Positions 1-8,484 of a stretch of DNA of 64,000 nt are shown here, in pieces. Where the stretch lies: positions 62,001-126,000 of the forward strand of contig CAMAZP010000002.1 in assembly GCA_945863605.1 (NCBI GenBank), given 5' to 3'. Under the pieces are notes generated by a model, which saw only the letters and a program-made list of their open reading frames with translations, did no database searches and was not told the origin of the DNA. Each line of letters begins with the position of its first letter. Within the stretch, counting starts at the first letter, position 1. The position numbers were made by a program, and so were the translations under genes. Origin of the DNA: Chitinophaga pinensis. GTDB taxonomy: Bacteria; Bacteroidota; Bacteroidia; Flavobacteriales_D; Crocinitomicaceae.

Positions 1-118
1 AGTTAATCTGTATTTATTGAATGATTACAATATAAACTTGAAAACCTAATAAAATATAGAGTTTTTGCAGTTTCTTAATTGTTTATAGTTAATTACAATT
101 AATATTAATTAATGAATG

Positions 119-138
119 GTTGCACAACGGTTGCACAA
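119..138 (+). repeat. Left copy of GTTGCACAACGGTTGCACAA (two tandem GTTGCRCAA units)
   Basis: 18/20 identical to 8324-8343 in direct orientation; lies just upstream of the integrase -7-like box TATCTTTG (145-152). Confidence 0.7.
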
Positions 139-172
139 TTGTATTATCTTTGAGAATCAAATTATCAAAATA

Positions 173-1492
173 ATGGCAACAGTTAAGTATTTAGTGCGTG
201 GCACTTCAAACCCCTCAAAGATTTATGCAAGACTTTCAGACGGTCGTACAGATAATGGAGGTATTCGATTAATAGCAGACACAAACATTTTAATTAATCC
301 TAAATTTTGGGACACAAAAAAGGGAATGCCTAAACAAATGGCAGAAAACAGCGAGAAATTAAACCAAGAAACAGAATTAAAGGACTTAGATATTAAAATT
401 CTCAAAGAATACGCAAAAGCCAAAGGAACTGGAGCAACCATAAACAAAGATTGGTTAATTGATGTAATTGCAAAATTCAAGAATCCACTACTGGAGCAAA
501 AAACAGAATATTTGAAAGACTTAATCGAAGCCTATCAAACTGAAATGAAAACAAAGATTAATCCTAAAACTGGAAAACCAATTTCACACCTTACAATAAA
601 AAGTTTTAGCACTACTTTGATGAGGTTAAAGAAATTTGAGGAATACAAAAACAAACGTTTTTCAATTAGCGATGTTGATTTGACTTTCAAAAATGAATTT
701 GTAAAGTATGAAAGTGAAAAATTGTTGATTTCTCAAAATAGTATTTCAAAAGATATTCGACAAATAAAAACCGTTTGTTTGGATGCCAACGATAAAGGCT
801 TTTCAATTAGCGAACAATTACGTTCAAGAAAGTTCTACATAAAAGAAGAGCAAACAGCATTCGTAACCATTACAGAAAGTGAAATTGAACTAATCAAAAA
901 ATGCGATTTGAAAAAAGTCAACTACTTAGAGAATGCGAGGGACTGGCTAATTATTGGATGTTGGACTGGATGCCGTGTTAATGACTTAATGCAGTTGACA
1001 AATGATAATATTCAAATCACAACCAAAGGACAGAAATTTATTAGATACACCCAAAGCAAAACAAATAAACAAGTTGATATTCCTATTCATTCAGACGTTA
1101 ACGAAATACTGGAGCGTTTAGGAAATTTTCCCCGACCGATTTCAGACCAACGTTTTAACGAATGGATTAAAAAAGTATGTTTACAAAGTGGATTAGTTCA
1201 AGAAGTTCACGGAACAAGGCAAAACCCAACAACCCACCGCAAAGAAGTTGGAACGTTTCAAAAGTGGGAATTGGTACGTTCACACACTTGCAGACGTTCT
1301 TTTGCTACAAATCATTACAATAAGCTACCTAATAAATTAATAATGGCGGTTACTGGACATTCAACAGAAAAAATGTTGCTCAACTACATAGGGGAAACAG
1401 AAAACGACCATTTAGATGACTTTTTAAGCGTTTGGAACACACCAAAACCGAAAGACGAAAAGATTATTCAATTGAATGAGAAACAAGGTTAA
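173..1492 (+). CDS. Tyrosine recombinase / phage integrase family
   Basis: C-terminal RSHTCRRSFATNHY...MAVTGHSTEKMLLNYIG carries H-x-x-R and the catalytic Y; ORF track starts at 116 but MATVKYLVRG at 173 is a more typical start. Confidence 0.93.
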   Translation: MATVKYLVRGTSNPSKIYARLSDGRTDNGGIRLIADTNILINPKFWDTKKGMPKQMAENSEKLNQETELKDLDIKILKEYAKAKGTGATINKDWLIDVIAKFKNPLLEQKTEYLKDLIEAYQTEMKTKINPKTGKPISHLTIKSFSTTLMRLKKFEEYKNKRFSISDVDLTFKNEFVKYESEKLLISQNSISKDIRQIKTVCLDANDKGFSISEQLRSRKFYIKEEQTAFVTITESEIELIKKCDLKKVNYLENARDWLIIGCWTGCRVNDLMQLTNDNIQITTKGQKFIRYTQSKTNKQVDIPIHSDVNEILERLGNFPRPISDQRFNEWIKKVCLQSGLVQEVHGTRQNPTTHRKEVGTFQKWELVRSHTCRRSFATNHYNKLPNKLIMAVTGHSTEKMLLNYIGETENDHLDDFLSVWNTPKPKDEKIIQLNEKQG

Positions 1493-1498
1493 TTATAC

Positions 1499-2080
1499 CT
1501 AATTATTCCAAATATCAATCACTCTGTTATTTTCATTATTAATTGAGTCAATTTTCATTAAATAAATGGATTCATTATTTTCTTTAATCGAACGTGATGA
1601 AATAAAACCCAATGTAATAGCTGAAAAGGTTCTTGTTTCACCATCACTTAATATCGTTGTCGAGGGAAAAGTATAGTAATAACCAAAGGATTTTTTGCCA
1701 ATTCGCCAACCTTTCAAATCAACCGAAGAACCACTATTATTTTTTATAGTAACAGATTCGTTTTCTGTAGGTGTTGATACAACCATCGAAATGTAAACTC
1801 TATTTTTTTCAATATTTTCACAACTACAATGTTGTACAGTCCAATTTCCATTACTTATTTGTTGCTGTAATCCGTTATTCTCGCAAAAGTCAAAGAAAAT
1901 ATTGGTTGTGTCTACATTTTCAAGTCTTGAAACGACAGATAAATTTTCAAGTGCTACAATCCATTGGGATTTAAAACATTTACAATTTGTACAATCAACC
2001 TGTTCCTCTACTGGATTACATGAAGATATTACGAGGATAAATGCCGATAAAATAACCAAATTGAATTGAATTTTTTTCAT
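1499..2080 (-). CDS. Lipoprotein with lamin-tail-like (LTD) domain
   Basis: Lipobox LVISSC; ESVTIKNNSGSSVDLKGWRIGKKS...YTFPSTTILSDGETRTF resembles the LTD fold. Confidence 0.65.
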   Translation of the reverse strand: MKKIQFNLVILSAFILVISSCNPVEEQVDCTNCKCFKSQWIVALENLSVVSRLENVDTTNIFFDFCENNGLQQQISNGNWTVQHCSCENIEKNRVYISMVVSTPTENESVTIKNNSGSSVDLKGWRIGKKSFGYYYTFPSTTILSDGETRTFSAITLGFISSRSIKENNESIYLMKIDSINNENNRVIDIWNN

Positions 2081-2159
2081 AATTGAAAGCTATTATTGAA
2101 TTAATTTTATGTAAACTTAATTCTTTTTAACTTTATATCAAGTTATAATACTGGCGAAA

Positions 2160-3206
2160 ATGAATGACGAAAATAGAAAAAATGTTGCTATGAGGTTATG
2201 TTACAGCGTAACGTCCGATAATGTAGCAAAAATTTATTTAAATAATTTCAATGATTATTTATACCAAAATTCAGATAAGGTTGAGATAAATGGAATAGTT
2301 ATCGGAAACAGCATTGAAGATAAAATGCTGAAAATAAAAATGAGATTTCCTGATAAAAATGGAAACCCAAATATTAAAACAGCAATAGCTTGTGGAACAA
2401 GGGCAGGTTTTCCAATTACTGAATTAGATTTTATTGATAATCAATTAACTATTCTCAAAGGTTTGAGTTTTACTGATTTCGTGCAAAGAAAGAAATACGA
2501 AACTTATTTAAACTTCATTCAAAATAAAAAAAATCAACCTCAACCCGAACCAAAATTGACAAATACACCTCAACAACAAAACATTAAAAATCAACTACAA
2601 AAAGAAATAAATGGTTTTTCTTTCTTTCAAATTGATATTGTTGGTAGTATCGTAGTTGATGGAAAAATTTATGAAAATGTTACGCAACGAAACAACGATA
2701 GCATAATAACGACAGAAAACTGGAATGAAAGGAAATTAGAATTTTTCAATCAAAGAATGAGTAATTATGAAGATAGTTTTTCTCAAACTGAAAAAATAGA
2801 ACTTGAAATTGAAAATCTTAATAAAGAAGAGTTTGAAACAGACAACCATAAAATTCTAAAAAAAAGATATTTGGATTTATTGAATGATAAATTAAATAAC
2901 ACACCTCATCCACAAACACAAGAAAACGAAATTGAACATCCATTTTCGAGCAAAACAAATTTTGAATTATTCAAATATTTGGACGAATGGTTTAAACCAA
3001 GAGGTAAAAAAGCAAAATACACCTACATTTTTAATCATTTTAAAGATAATGATTTTGAACCTCTACTCTCTCAAAACACTTATTTAGAGTTCGTTATGAG
3101 TTTTAAAAACATTAAAATTGCAGACAGATTACAGGGTGCACCCTCTAATAAAATTGACGCTGAAATAAATAGATTAGTATCTGAATTTAAAAAATCGAAT
3201 AGTTAA
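2160..3206 (+). CDS. Hypothetical protein, element-borne
   Basis: 348-aa ORF; Q/P-rich linkers; no family recognised. Confidence 0.6.
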   Translation: MNDENRKNVAMRLCYSVTSDNVAKIYLNNFNDYLYQNSDKVEINGIVIGNSIEDKMLKIKMRFPDKNGNPNIKTAIACGTRAGFPITELDFIDNQLTILKGLSFTDFVQRKKYETYLNFIQNKKNQPQPEPKLTNTPQQQNIKNQLQKEINGFSFFQIDIVGSIVVDGKIYENVTQRNNDSIITTENWNERKLEFFNQRMSNYEDSFSQTEKIELEIENLNKEEFETDNHKILKKRYLDLLNDKLNNTPHPQTQENEIEHPFSSKTNFELFKYLDEWFKPRGKKAKYTYIFNHFKDNDFEPLLSQNTYLEFVMSFKNIKIADRLQGAPSNKIDAEINRLVSEFKKSNS

Positions 3207-3295
3207 GAATGTAATAGTTCTGTAATAGTTTGGGAATACTTTGGTAATTAATTGAAGTTAAGCAAGTTAGACCTTTGCTAAACATTTAAATATCA

Positions 3296-3592
3296 ATGTT
3301 TATGCAACAAATTCAACTATTTCAAGTAACGCCAAACGAACTGGCGAACTTAATTTCTGAAAGCGTTAAAACGCAAATTCAAGAACTGGTAAACGCTACC
3401 AATAAGGAGCAACCGAAAGACGAAAACGACCTACTTAGTAGAAAGGAAACCGCCGACTTTTTCAAAGTTAGTTTAGTGTCCATTCATGCGTGGATGAAAG
3501 ACGGTATTATTAAACCTTACAAGGTTGGAAATAGAACCTACTTTAAAAAGTCAGAATTGATAAATGTTGTTGAATCCTCAAATCGTTTTTAG
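3296..3592 (+). CDS. Excisionase-like helix-turn-helix protein
   Basis: LLSRKETADFFKVSLVSIHAWMKDGIIKPYKVGNRTYFKKSEL is a MerR/excisionase-type HTH. Confidence 0.85.
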   Translation: MFMQQIQLFQVTPNELANLISESVKTQIQELVNATNKEQPKDENDLLSRKETADFFKVSLVSIHAWMKDGIIKPYKVGNRTYFKKSELINVVESSNRF

Positions 3593-3594
3593 AA

Positions 3595-3792
3595 ATGGAA
3601 TCAACAAAAAAAGGGATGCCGTTAGACACCCCAAATTTATCAAATTATCGACTTACTGGCGAAAGTTTACCGACAGTTCAAAGATACAAAAATCATTCAT
3701 TTGTTGAATCATTCTTGAATCAATTCAATACGACAGACCGCCGTTTTTATACTGGTGCAATTGTGGAACTATCTAAACACTTGAAAAGATGA
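3595..3792 (+). CDS. Small hypothetical protein
   Basis: 65-aa ORF overlapping the next start (ATGA); operon context. Confidence 0.5.
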   Translation: MESTKKGMPLDTPNLSNYRLTGESLPTVQRYKNHSFVESFLNQFNTTDRRFYTGAIVELSKHLKR

Positions 3793-4028
3793 GAGGGACA
3801 CAAGAACAGCAGTTTCAAAAATGGTTTAATCGTGGAATCTTTACAATGAAACAAGTATCTGTAAAGACAGAAATAGACCGTGCGAACGTTTGTAGATTTA
3901 TTAGCAAAATGAAGCGTTCTAATAGCATTTATTTAGTGCGAAGAGGTATTTGTCCAATCACTAAAGATGTTGCAGGATTTTATACTACAAACTACAATTT
4001 GTATTTAACAAATAAAGGTTTGAAGTAA
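3789..4028 (+). CDS. Small putative HTH protein
   Basis: FTMKQVSVKTEIDRANVCRFISKMKRSNSIYLVRRG resembles a winged-HTH; TAATG overlap with the next ORF. Confidence 0.55.
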   Translation: MRGTQEQQFQKWFNRGIFTMKQVSVKTEIDRANVCRFISKMKRSNSIYLVRRGICPITKDVAGFYTTNYNLYLTNKGLK

Positions 4029-6388
4029 TGGAAACAGAAAACACACCTATTGAAGTTCTAAGGAATGAGGCTATAAATTCAGTTAGGGAACGATGTAATT
4101 CAAAGAAACAACTATTTGAGTTTACGGATGCTTACAAGTTAAAAGACCAAACGAAATACGCTACAAATCGAGATAAAACAATTCTCGAAGCCATTAAATT
4201 TTTAACTAAGAATCCACTACAAAAAAACGACTATTTCAAGTATGTTAATGCGTATTATTCAACTGGAATCAAACTAAATGAAAAGTATTTTCGACATAAC
4301 ATTGAAAAGCTAAATTCCTACTATAAAAAGATTGATGAAGCGAAGCATAACAATAAGAATTTAAATCCATTCAATCGGACTAATTACGAAAGTTATGCTT
4401 TGTTTATGGCACTCAAATTACAAGGTTGCTACATTGACAGCGATAACGATTTATTTCACTTAGAATTTAAAGACCATAGAGAATACAATCCACTATCTAA
4501 AATTCCAAGCGTTTTGCGTGGATGCCTACCTTTTGCAGTTAAAGAATACGACATAAAACGTGCTTTTCCCTCTTTCATTGATATTGAATTGAACACCGAT
4601 TTCAGACAAACAATTTATGATAAAATAAAAAAGTCAGATTTTGCGATGTACTTAAATTCAAATAATGAATCCAAAGTAAACATTGAACAAGCGAGAAAAG
4701 GATTTAAGCCTATTTACAGCGATTTAACGAATGAAGTTATAACAAGTGTTCGCTACAATGAAAAGGGACGTGCATTTAAAGATTTTACTAAATACGAAAG
4801 TGACTACATTCAAAAGTTTGTTGATGCAAATAAGTTGACCAATTTTGCAAGGTTGCACGATGGCGTTTTTGTACTGGAATCGACACAATGCGAAAAGCTG
4901 AAATTTGGCAAAGTTGAATTTTCAATCAAAGAAAGTATTGCACCCGAAATTACAAACGATGTTATTTCATTTTATCAATTCAATGATTTTGGCGAAGTTG
5001 AAACGTGTCCAACGATGTACGCCGACTTTTTAAAACAAGAAAATTTCATTCGTATTTCGACACCAGATGACAAAATCCAACTTTTAAAAAATACAAATAA
5101 TGTAGTTGATTTCTACAATCACAAAACAGATATTGTTTCATTTTTAGAAAGCGAGATAAACGAAATTGACGGCAAATCGGATGCAGTAAGAAATAAAATT
5201 GCAAGGGATAACAACAACGTATTACAGCAGTCATTTACATTATTAGAACCTAATCCACTAATTTATTATAAGGACACACGAACAAGTTTTGGACTACCTT
5301 TTGAGAATGGATTTTTCTACTTTGATGAGGTTGGAACAATGGAAATTAAACGAAAAGAATATTCAGAGGTAAACGGATTTTTTACACCTCATCCAATACA
5401 GAAAAGACAATTCGAGTACACGGATGACATAGGCGATTTTGAACTATTTATACAAAGAATTTCGACTGGAGTTAAAGAATATTCGAATACTACCATTGAT
5501 GACCGTAAAATTATTAAAGCGTTTTATTCAATGATAGGTTATTTGTGTCATAACTTCAAAATAAGAGATACAAGTCAAGCGATAGTCTTAACAGATGAGG
5601 GAGCGAATGACGAAACAAGAAACGGACGGCGTGGTAAAAGTTTAATAGGGGATGCCGTTAAACAAGTCGCAAAAGTTTTGCAAAAGGCGGGGGATGAGTT
5701 TAGAGGGGATTACATTCACAATTACGCAGACCTCGATAAAAGTTATAGTTGTTATTTAGTGGATGACGTACCCGCAAAATTTAATTTCAATCATTTATAC
5801 ACACCAATAACACAAGGTATAAACGTGCAACCAAAGGGAAAACAAGCCGTTCAAATCGAGTTTGAAGACAGCCCGAAATTTCTCATTACTTCAAACTGGT
5901 TAATTCGTTACGATGAGGATGACGCTTCTACAAATGCAAGGTTTACAGAATACAAAATCAAACCATACTACAATATTAATCACAGACCAAAAAACGAGTT
6001 TGAAAAATTATTTTTTGATGAGTGGGACGGCGTGGAATGGAACAAATACTATTCTTTTATTTTTAGATGCGTTCACTTGTTTTTAAATCGTGGTCTAATT
6101 ACAATCAAATACGATAAGACACTTGACAATTTTAACGCTTCATTTGGGAACGATGTCACAAGGGATGAGTTAGCGAGAATCATTGATGAGATTATCAATA
6201 TTGAAAGAGTAGTTGCATTTAGTGTTTCTGATTTTTTAAAGATTTACAACAAATACGATAATCCATTAAGAATTGAAAAGTTATTTCACAAGAACAATTC
6301 TAAAAAGCTAATTGATATTTATTTGAAAAGCGTTAACGGAAATCAATTTATTTACAATTCAAAGCATAAAAAATGGATGAAAGACTAA
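4028..6388 (+). CDS. Putative polymerase/primase (TV-Pol-like)-SF3 helicase fusion, replication protein
   Basis: SF3 Walker A NGRRGKSLIG, Walker B CYLVDD, sensor PKFLITSNW, Arg-rich TNARF; N-terminal half has A-family-like YDIKRAFPSFID (motif A) and FARLHDGVFV (motif C). Confidence 0.8.
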   Translation: METENTPIEVLRNEAINSVRERCNSKKQLFEFTDAYKLKDQTKYATNRDKTILEAIKFLTKNPLQKNDYFKYVNAYYSTGIKLNEKYFRHNIEKLNSYYKKIDEAKHNNKNLNPFNRTNYESYALFMALKLQGCYIDSDNDLFHLEFKDHREYNPLSKIPSVLRGCLPFAVKEYDIKRAFPSFIDIELNTDFRQTIYDKIKKSDFAMYLNSNNESKVNIEQARKGFKPIYSDLTNEVITSVRYNEKGRAFKDFTKYESDYIQKFVDANKLTNFARLHDGVFVLESTQCEKLKFGKVEFSIKESIAPEITNDVISFYQFNDFGEVETCPTMYADFLKQENFIRISTPDDKIQLLKNTNNVVDFYNHKTDIVSFLESEINEIDGKSDAVRNKIARDNNNVLQQSFTLLEPNPLIYYKDTRTSFGLPFENGFFYFDEVGTMEIKRKEYSEVNGFFTPHPIQKRQFEYTDDIGDFELFIQRISTGVKEYSNTTIDDRKIIKAFYSMIGYLCHNFKIRDTSQAIVLTDEGANDETRNGRRGKSLIGDAVKQVAKVLQKAGDEFRGDYIHNYADLDKSYSCYLVDDVPAKFNFNHLYTPITQGINVQPKGKQAVQIEFEDSPKFLITSNWLIRYDEDDASTNARFTEYKIKPYYNINHRPKNEFEKLFFDEWDGVEWNKYYSFIFRCVHLFLNRGLITIKYDKTLDNFNASFGNDVTRDELARIIDEIINIERVVAFSVSDFLKIYNKYDNPLRIEKLFHKNNSKKLIDIYLKSVNGNQFIYNSKHKKWMKD

Positions 6389-6392
6389 AAAA

Positions 6393-6722
6393 GGTTACAA
6401 CCGTTACGGTAGTTACAACCGTGGTTACAACCTTGAATCGCTATAAAACTTTATTTTTCAGTATTTTAAACCACTGGTTACGACCGTTACGACCATTTTT
6501 ACAATCATTATTTATACTTATAATACATAGTGTTTTTAATAGGTTTTTGTACTCTCATTTTATTTTGTGCGTAGAACTTGAAAATTACCGTAACGGTTGT
6601 AACCAACTATTTAATATTTTGATATTCAGATATTTACAAGTAGATGAGGTTGTAACCGAGGTTGTAACGGTTGTAACCAAATCGCATAACTATTTGCAAA
6701 TCAATAAATTAAGGTTGTAACC
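6393..6722. repeat. Opposed iteron clusters (GGTTACAACC/GTTACGACC and GGTTGTAACC) around an AT-rich spacer; candidate replication origin
   Basis: Left copies at 6393, 6411, 6423, 6476, 6485; reverse-complement copies at 6595, 6648, 6660, 6669, 6713; AT-rich spacer ~6495-6580. Confidence 0.8.
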
Positions 6723-6752
6723 TCATCCATTTTAACAATTATAACTATCATT

Positions 6753-7091
6753 ATGAATGAAGACACCACACCGATAATTACGGATGAAAACGGTAGAGAT
6801 ACCAAAGGACGCTTTGCAGTTGGAAATGTAGGAAAACCAAAAGGAGCGACCAATAAAACCACTAAGGATTTACAGAAATTTATTACTAATTTCCTGAATG
6901 AAAAATCTTTTGAAATTCCATTGATTTGGAATACCTTAGATGACAAAGATAAAGCAACTTTATTTCTACATTTATCAAAATTGGTTATGCCTAAACAATT
7001 GACAGATGAGGAACAAGAAACTGGAATAAGACCAATAATAATAAATTTAGGTAGTGGAATAAATCCTGAAACCAAAATGATTAACCAATAA
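6753..7091 (+). CDS. Small KGxxNK-motif protein (DUF5681-like)
   Basis: KGRFAVGNVGKPKGATNKTT; similar to 7337-7633. Confidence 0.6.
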   Translation: MNEDTTPIITDENGRDTKGRFAVGNVGKPKGATNKTTKDLQKFITNFLNEKSFEIPLIWNTLDDKDKATLFLHLSKLVMPKQLTDEEQETGIRPIIINLGSGINPETKMINQ

Positions 7092-7095
7092 GAAA

Positions 7096-7305
7096 ATGAA
7101 TGTTCAAATAAATACGTTCAATGAGTTAATAAATTTCATTGAATCCTCAAATTTAACTTTGGAGCAATACGACACCATTATAAGTAAAAGCCTTTATTTA
7201 TACATTGACACAAAGGATTTATCTAAACAGAATCTTATAATGGAACTCAAAGAATACTGGAGCAATTACAATAATCAACTTGAAAAGCCATTGTTCCTGA
7301 ATTAA
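7096..7305 (+). CDS. Small hypothetical protein
   Basis: 69-aa ORF in operon context. Confidence 0.4.
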   Translation: MNVQINTFNELINFIESSNLTLEQYDTIISKSLYLYIDTKDLSKQNLIMELKEYWSNYNNQLEKPLFLN

Positions 7306-7336
7306 CAAGTTTCTAAAGTAGAACAATATAGAAAGA

Positions 7337-7633
7337 ATGATACAACGACAAAAAACGGGGGGACGTGCCAAAGGAACACCCAACAAAGCGACAGTAGAAT
7401 TAAGGGAACGTTTTACTTCATTACTGGAATCAAACTTTGACACCATTCAAAGCGACCTCAACACCTTAGAACCAAAAGACAGAATCAAAACAATACTTGA
7501 AATATCAAAATTCGTTATTCCGACTTTAAAGTCAGTTGACCACCAAATCGAAACCGATTTACAAAACTTAAAATTTGACTTTGAACAAGAAGTTATCAAA
7601 GTTATAATCGTCCCACCAACGAAAGAGGTTTAA
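7337..7633 (+). CDS. Small KGTPNK-motif protein (DUF5681-like), paralogue of 6753-7091
   Basis: TGGRAKGTPNKATVELRERF...ILEISKFVIP. Confidence 0.6.
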   Translation: MIQRQKTGGRAKGTPNKATVELRERFTSLLESNFDTIQSDLNTLEPKDRIKTILEISKFVIPTLKSVDHQIETDLQNLKFDFEQEVIKVIIVPPTKEV

Positions 7634-8247
7634 ATGTATTTTAACAATAAAAGAAATAATCCAAGCATAACCAAAGAAGCTAGTGCGTAAACAGCTAAAG
7701 TAGTTGTACTAACTTGTTTTTGCAATAGGTTAGAAGTATTACAATGAGGACAATTCCAAACTTTAGATTTATCAATATTTGCGTAAAACTCTTTTTTACA
7801 AACCCCACAATTATAATTTTGAGTATTATCTTCTTTTGATTTAAAACCATTTAAATGGACTTGTTCAGTTGTAGTTGATTTTTTTAATGACTCAATTTTT
7901 TCATCTGTTAGAGAAACACACAAGCTAATCAATTCAATAATTTTAGAAATGTGAATATTTGCACTGGTTATTTCGTGTGATTTATCGAAAGCACCTATTT
8001 TTCTTCTTACTTCGATTTCAATTGTCGTTTTATTTTCGCTTACTTCAGAAAGGCTAATATCAATGTAAACACCCAAACTCAAAAATTCAGTTGCTTCAAA
8101 AGTGTATAAATTAAAAACTTCATTTTTAGAAGTGAATTTGTAAGCTTTATCTTTAGTAAGTGGAATAAAACCAATAGTTTCTTTTAACTTACTTATTGGA
8201 AAATCAATTGTAATTGTTTTTTTTGGATTTGGAAGAGCGCCTATCAT
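7630..8247 (-). CDS. Zinc-ribbon protein with C-terminal transmembrane helix
   Basis: CGVCKKEF...WNCPHCNTS followed by LAVYALASLVMLGLFLLLLKYI. Confidence 0.65.
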   Translation of the reverse strand: MIGALPNPKKTITIDFPISKLKETIGFIPLTKDKAYKFTSKNEVFNLYTFEATEFLSLGVYIDISLSEVSENKTTIEIEVRRKIGAFDKSHEITSANIHISKIIELISLCVSLTDEKIESLKKSTTTEQVHLNGFKSKEDNTQNYNCGVCKKEFYANIDKSKVWNCPHCNTSNLLQKQVSTTTLAVYALASLVMLGLFLLLLKYI

Positions 8248-8323
8248 AACTTAGTTTTTTATCAAAAATAATCAATAATGTTTAAGTTAGATTTTATTGC
8301 TGAAAATAGGGGTTTTTTATAAT

Positions 8324-8343
8324 GTTGCACAACCGTTGCGCAA
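8324..8343 (+). repeat. Right copy of GTTGCACAACCGTTGCGCAA
   Basis: 18/20 match to 119-138. Confidence 0.7.
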
Positions 8344-8344
8344 C

Positions 8345-8382
8345 AAAAAAGCCAACTAACTGAAAATCAATTAACTGGCTTT
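8345..8382 (-). terminator. Hairpin plus T-run downstream of tRNA-Cys
   Basis: AAGCCAGTTAATTGA-TTT-TCAGTTAGTTGGCTTTTTT on the minus strand. Confidence 0.65.
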
Positions 8383-8390
8383 TAAAAAAG

Positions 8391-8461
8391 AGGTCTCGTC
8401 CGGATTCGAACCGGAGTAGACGGTTTTGCAGACCGGTGCCTAGCCGCTCGGCCACGAGACC
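8391..8461 (-). tRNA. tRNA-Cys (anticodon GCA)
   Basis: GGTCTCG...CGAGACC acceptor stem, discriminator T, GGTTCGAATCC T-arm, CTGCAAA anticodon loop. Confidence 0.95.
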
Positions 8462-8484
8462 TTAGTGAGCGCGAAGATAGTGAA

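Larger units (their letters stand above)
1..8391. mobile_element. Small integrated element (plasmid/satellite-like) adjoining the tRNA-Cys 3' end; left boundary not resolved
   Basis: Tyrosine integrase at one end, tRNA-Cys 3' end at the other, excisionase-like HTH, polymerase/primase-SF3 helicase, iterons, and near-identical ~20-bp direct repeats at 119-138 and 8324-8343. No copy of the tRNA 3' end found in bases 1-115. Confidence 0.75.

Noticed and set aside
1-115. Left att site copy of the tRNA-Cys 3' end
   Set aside because: Searched by eye for AGGTCTCGTCCGGATTCGA in bases 1-115; only a weak GTTTTTGCAG similarity at 61-70, not convincing.
116-172. N-terminal extension of the integrase in the ORF track
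   Set aside because: It overlaps the GTTGCACAAC repeat and the -7-like box; MATVKYLVRG at 173 fits integrase starts better.
6373-6720. 115-aa ORF (MDERLKKVTTVTVVTTVVTT...VVTEVVTVVTK)
   Set aside because: Its VTT/VVT stretches are translated iterons; the region reads better as a non-coding origin, although a short fused peptide cannot be excluded.
6393-6722. CRISPR-like repeat array
   Set aside because: Repeats are only 9-10 bp, irregularly spaced and in both orientations; no spacers or cas genes.
6701-7075. Minus-strand 124-aa ORF
   Set aside because: Antisense to the better-supported KGxxNK ORF and overlapping the iterons.
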